Positions 5,677 through 7,776 of a DNA stretch of 7,776 bases are shown here, piece by piece. The notes below the pieces were generated by a model. It saw only the letters and a program-made list of their open reading frames with translations, was not told the DNA's origin and searched no databases. The stretch covers positions 433 through 8,208 of the forward strand of contig JAHZAW010000024.1 in the NCBI GenBank assembly GCA_019423725.1, written 5' to 3'. This DNA is from Clostridiales bacterium (GTDB lineage Bacteria > Bacillota > Clostridia > Lachnospirales > Anaerotignaceae). Position 1 is the stretch's first letter, and each line of letters begins with the position of its first letter. Position numbers and translations under genes: made by a program.

Positions 5677-6585
5677 ATGATAGATGTAGCTCTTTTAGGC
5701 ACAGGGGGAATGATGCCCATGCCGGAAAGATTCCTTTCGTCTATGCTTTTAAGAATAAACGGAAGATTAATAATGACAGACTGTGGAGAGGGCACCCAGG
5801 TCACCCTGAAAATGCTTGGCTGGGGATTTAAGGCCATAGATACCATATGTTTTACCCACTACCATGCGGACCATATATCAGGACTTCCTGGAATGCTCCT
5901 GACCATTGGAAATGCTGGAAGGACCGAACCCCTTAAATTGATAGGCCCGGCTGGATTAAAAAAGGTAGTTGACGGTTTAAGGCTCATATGCCCTGAGCTG
6001 CCATTTAAACTGGAATTTATAGAAATAACTGACTTTGGTAAAAAATATGATTTTGGTGACTTTATATTATCTGCCAATGAAGGTGACCATAGGGTAAAAT
6101 GTATATCCTATAGGTTCGATGTGCCAAGAAAGGGCAAATTTTCCGTTGAGAAAGCAAAAGCCCTTGGACTGCCTGTTATATACTGGTCAGTACTTCAAAA
6201 GGGCGAGACGGTCGAATATGAAGGAAAAACCTATACCGGAGATATGGTAATGGGAGAGGCCAGGAAGGGACTTAGCGTATCTTTCTGCACAGATACCAGG
6301 CCTGTAGATTCCCTGGTGGAGTTTATAAAGGGATCTGACCTTTTCGTATGTGAAGGAATGTACGGCGAAAATGAGAAGCAGATGAAAGCCGTGGAATATA
6401 AACATATGACATTTGCTGAAGCCGCCAAACTTGCTAAACTCGGCGGAGTTAAGGAATTATGGCTCACACATCTGAGCCCTTCCATGTCTGAACCGGAACT
6501 TTTTATAGACAATGCAAAAAATATATTTGAAAATACAAAAATTGGCTTTGACAGGATGAGCGAGAGGATCAATTTTACAGAGTGA
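5677..6585 (+). CDS. rnz: Ribonuclease Z (tRNA 3' processing metallo-beta-lactamase-fold endonuclease)
   Basis: This 302-residue protein has the length and motif order of short-form RNase Z, which cuts 3' trailers from tRNA precursors in the cytoplasm. It begins MIDVALLGTGGMMPMPERFL and then has TDCGEGTQ (34-41). The zinc motif HYHADH (61-66) supplies H61, H63, D65 and H66. Further ligands are H138 in EGDHRV, D206 in FCTDTRP and H265 in LTHLSPSM; H243 in YKHMTF matches the catalytic-side histidine of the family. ATG 5677 is chosen because AAAGGA (5662-5667) is nine bases upstream; the in-frame TTG 5668 directly abuts that SD. It starts 5 bases after the protease stop, so co-translation is likely. 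Another metallo-beta-lactamase hydrolase is possible, but GEGTQ, DTRP and the C-terminal histidine block all point to RNase Z. Confidence 0.85.
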   Translation: MIDVALLGTGGMMPMPERFLSSMLLRINGRLIMTDCGEGTQVTLKMLGWGFKAIDTICFTHYHADHISGLPGMLLTIGNAGRTEPLKLIGPAGLKKVVDGLRLICPELPFKLEFIEITDFGKKYDFGDFILSANEGDHRVKCISYRFDVPRKGKFSVEKAKALGLPVIYWSVLQKGETVEYEGKTYTGDMVMGEARKGLSVSFCTDTRPVDSLVEFIKGSDLFVCEGMYGENEKQMKAVEYKHMTFAEAAKLAKLGGVKELWLTHLSPSMSEPELFIDNAKNIFENTKIGFDRMSERINFTE

Positions 6586-6606
6586 TAAGTGATAAGGAGC
6601 GTTACC

Positions 6607-7668
6607 ATGAACGAAGGAGAAAAAATGGAAGAAAACAAGGTAGAAAATAAAGATATACTTATACTTGCCATAGAAAGCTCATGTGACGAAACGGCAGCGG
6701 CCGTAGTTAAAAACGGCAGATATGTTTTGTCAAATATAATTTCGTCCCAGATAGACCTTCATACCCTTTATGGAGGAGTAGTACCTGAGATAGCATCAAG
6801 AAAGCATGTTGAAAACATAGATGCAGTCATAACGGAAGCCCTTAAGCAGGCTGATGTGACCCTCGATGATATAGACGCCATAGGGGTGACCTATGGTCCG
6901 GGACTTGTGGGAGCTCTGCTCGTCGGCCTTGCGGAAGCTAAGGCACTGGCCTTTGCCACTGACAAACCTTTAGTAGGTGTCCACCATATTGAAGGACATA
7001 TTTCGGCAAATTATATAGAAGACGTAAATTTCGAGCCTCCGTATATGGCTTTGGTCGTCTCTGGAGGACATACAAATCTTGTGTATGTTGCTGATTACGG
7101 TAAATATGAGATAATGGGTTCCACAAGAGATGATGCCGCAGGAGAAGCATTTGATAAAGTAGCCCGTGTTATAGGAATGGGTTATCCCGGAGGACCTAAG
7201 ATACAGAAGGCAGCGGAAAAGGGAAATAAGGATGCTGTAGCATTTCCCCATGTTTTCCTTGAGGACGGAAGCTATGATTTCAGCTTCAGCGGACTGAAAT
7301 CAGCTGTTTTGAACTATGTAAATAAAATGAAGATGACCGGAGGGGAGATCGTTCCTGAGGATATAGCTGCCTCTTTCCAGTACTCTGTGGTGGATGTGCT
7401 CGTTACAAAAACCATGAAGGCAGCAAGGGAAAAGGGACTTACGAAGATAGCCATGGCTGGAGGTGTAGCTTCAAATTCAGCCCTTAGGAAGGCAATGAAA
7501 GAAGCCTGTGACAAAAACGGATACACTTTGAATATACCTTCTCCGATCCTCTGTACGGATAACGCTGCCATGATAGGCTCAGCTGCCTATTATGAATATA
7601 TAGCTGGAAGACGTGACGGACTTGATCTTAATGCAGTTCCTTCACTCAAACTAGGAGAAAGAATATAA
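6607..7668 (+). CDS. tsaD: tRNA N6-adenosine threonylcarbamoyltransferase TsaD
   Basis: TsaD (Gcp/YgjD/Kae1 family) transfers threonylcarbamoyl to A37 of ANN-decoding tRNAs, working with TsaB and TsaE in bacteria. From ATG 6607 it is 353 residues. All hallmarks are present: [14 protein letters not shown] (21-34), [16 protein letters not shown] (56-71), metal ligands H127 and H131 in [11 protein letters not shown], the nucleotide-loop [10 protein letters not shown] (152-161), [20 protein letters not shown] (175-194), [21 protein letters not shown] (284-294) and D318 in [19 protein letters not shown] 6607 has AAGGAG (6594-6599) seven bases upstream. A second in-frame ATG at 6625 has its own GAAGGAG (6613-6619) and would give 347 residues; both N-termini precede the conserved domain, and GTG 6589 lacks an SD of its own. 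tsaB and tsaE are not in this window. It lies 21 bases after rnz. Confidence 0.95.
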   Translation: MNEGEKMEENKVENKDILILAIESSCDETAAAVVKNGRYVLSNIISSQIDLHTLYGGVVPEIASRKHVENIDAVITEALKQADVTLDDIDAIGVTYGPGLVGALLVGLAEAKALAFATDKPLVGVHHIEGHISANYIEDVNFEPPYMALVVSGGHTNLVYVADYGKYEIMGSTRDDAAGEAFDKVARVIGMGYPGGPKIQKAAEKGNKDAVAFPHVFLEDGSYDFSFSGLKSAVLNYVNKMKMTGGEIVPEDIAASFQYSVVDVLVTKTMKAAREKGLTKIAMAGGVASNSALRKAMKEACDKNGYTLNIPSPILCTDNAAMIGSAAYYEYIAGRRDGLDLNAVPSLKLGERI

Positions 7669-7687
7669 GAAATAATATAGAATTTTC

Positions 7688-7717
7688 AACAGCTGGATAT
7701 ATGTCCAGCTGTTTTTT
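7688..7717 (+). terminator. Rho-independent terminator of the tsaD operon
   Basis: AACAGCTGGA (7688-7697) pairs perfectly with TCCAGCTGTT (7704-7713) around a 6-base loop, TATATG, and T7712-7717 forms the U-tract. It starts 19 bases after the tsaD stop, ending the S41 protease/rnz/tsaD transcript. Confidence 0.92.
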
Positions 7718-7731
7718 ATACAAATAATTAT

Positions 7732-7755
7732 CCACCGGCCTAGCCGGTGGTTTTT
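7732..7755 (+). terminator. Second perfect hairpin with T-run (backup terminator or repeat/IS end)
   Basis: CCACCGGC (7732-7739) pairs perfectly with GCCGGTGG (7743-7750) around CTA, followed by TTTTT (7751-7755). It meets the criteria of an intrinsic terminator, although another strong one ends only 14 bases before it. The stem is far more GC-rich than its surroundings. Such compact hairpins also occur at the ends of IS200/IS605-type elements and in dispersed intergenic repeats, so its nature is left open. Confidence 0.6.
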
Positions 7756-7760
7756 CTTAT

Positions 7761-7776
7761 GCGGGCATAGCCCTGC
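7761..7776. repeat. Partial GC-rich hairpin at window edge
   Basis: GCGGGC (7761-7766) can pair with GCCCTGC (7770-7776) around ATA, with one bulged base. The window ends here, so the structure cannot be completed. Together with the hairpin at 7732-7750 it makes two consecutive small hairpins in a short GC-rich patch after an AT-rich spacer, which suggests one repeat or element starting near 7730. Confidence 0.3.

Noticed and set aside
1..7776. CRISPR array, tRNA, rRNA, defence or phage module
   Set aside because: There are no regularly spaced repeats, no cloverleaf or rRNA-like sequence and no related protein motifs on either strand; almost all DNA is accounted for by housekeeping genes.

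Overview
The window reads as ordinary chromosome of a low-to-moderate GC, Gram-positive anaerobe of the class Clostridia, most likely a Lachnospiraceae-type organism. The evidence is the ATA/AGA/AGG-rich codon use, purine-rich Shine-Dalgarno (SD) sites, intrinsic terminators with U-tracts, and the order CdaR-like regulator, ftsE, ftsX, then an S41 protease, which I recall from that family. The genus cannot be fixed from the sequence alone. Every full-length gene lies on the + strand.

Region 1 (1-804) holds the last 32 codons of an unidentified gene and a strong terminator (128-159). A decayed remnant of a YitT-type protein (DUF2179 domain) follows at 284-473, its frame broken by an apparent 13-base tandem duplication. 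The rest is a long, very AT-rich intergenic stretch ending in the leader of the first intact gene.

Region 2 (805-4293) is a probable cell-envelope operon: a CdaR/PucR-type regulator, ftsE (TTG start), ftsX (11-base overlap with ftsE), and a secreted SIMPL/DUF541 protein. FtsE and FtsX form the membrane ABC complex that switches on peptidoglycan hydrolases during division or elongation. The hydrolase gene often placed next to them in Firmicutes is absent, and the SIMPL gene stands in its place. A large stem-loop at 4326-4374 probably ends the unit.

Region 3 (4421-7717) is a second unit. It starts at a near-consensus sigma-A promoter (-35 at 4421, 17-base spacer, TATAAT at 4444) whose transcript should begin with a hairpin that reaches the ribosome-binding site. 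It encodes a membrane-anchored S41 C-terminal processing protease with PDZ domain, ribonuclease Z (tRNA 3' end maturation) and TsaD (tRNA t6A37 modification), all tightly spaced, and ends at a perfect terminator. A second perfect hairpin with T-run and the start of another hairpin lie at the right edge; they may be a second terminator, a dispersed repeat, or the end of an IS200/IS605-type element.

I see no CRISPR array, tRNA, rRNA, complete mobile element or obvious defence system. The points most worth following are the SIMPL protein in the FtsEX operon, the CdaR-like regulator heading that operon, the hairpin at the 5' end of the protease/tRNA operon, and the frameshifted DUF2179 remnant.
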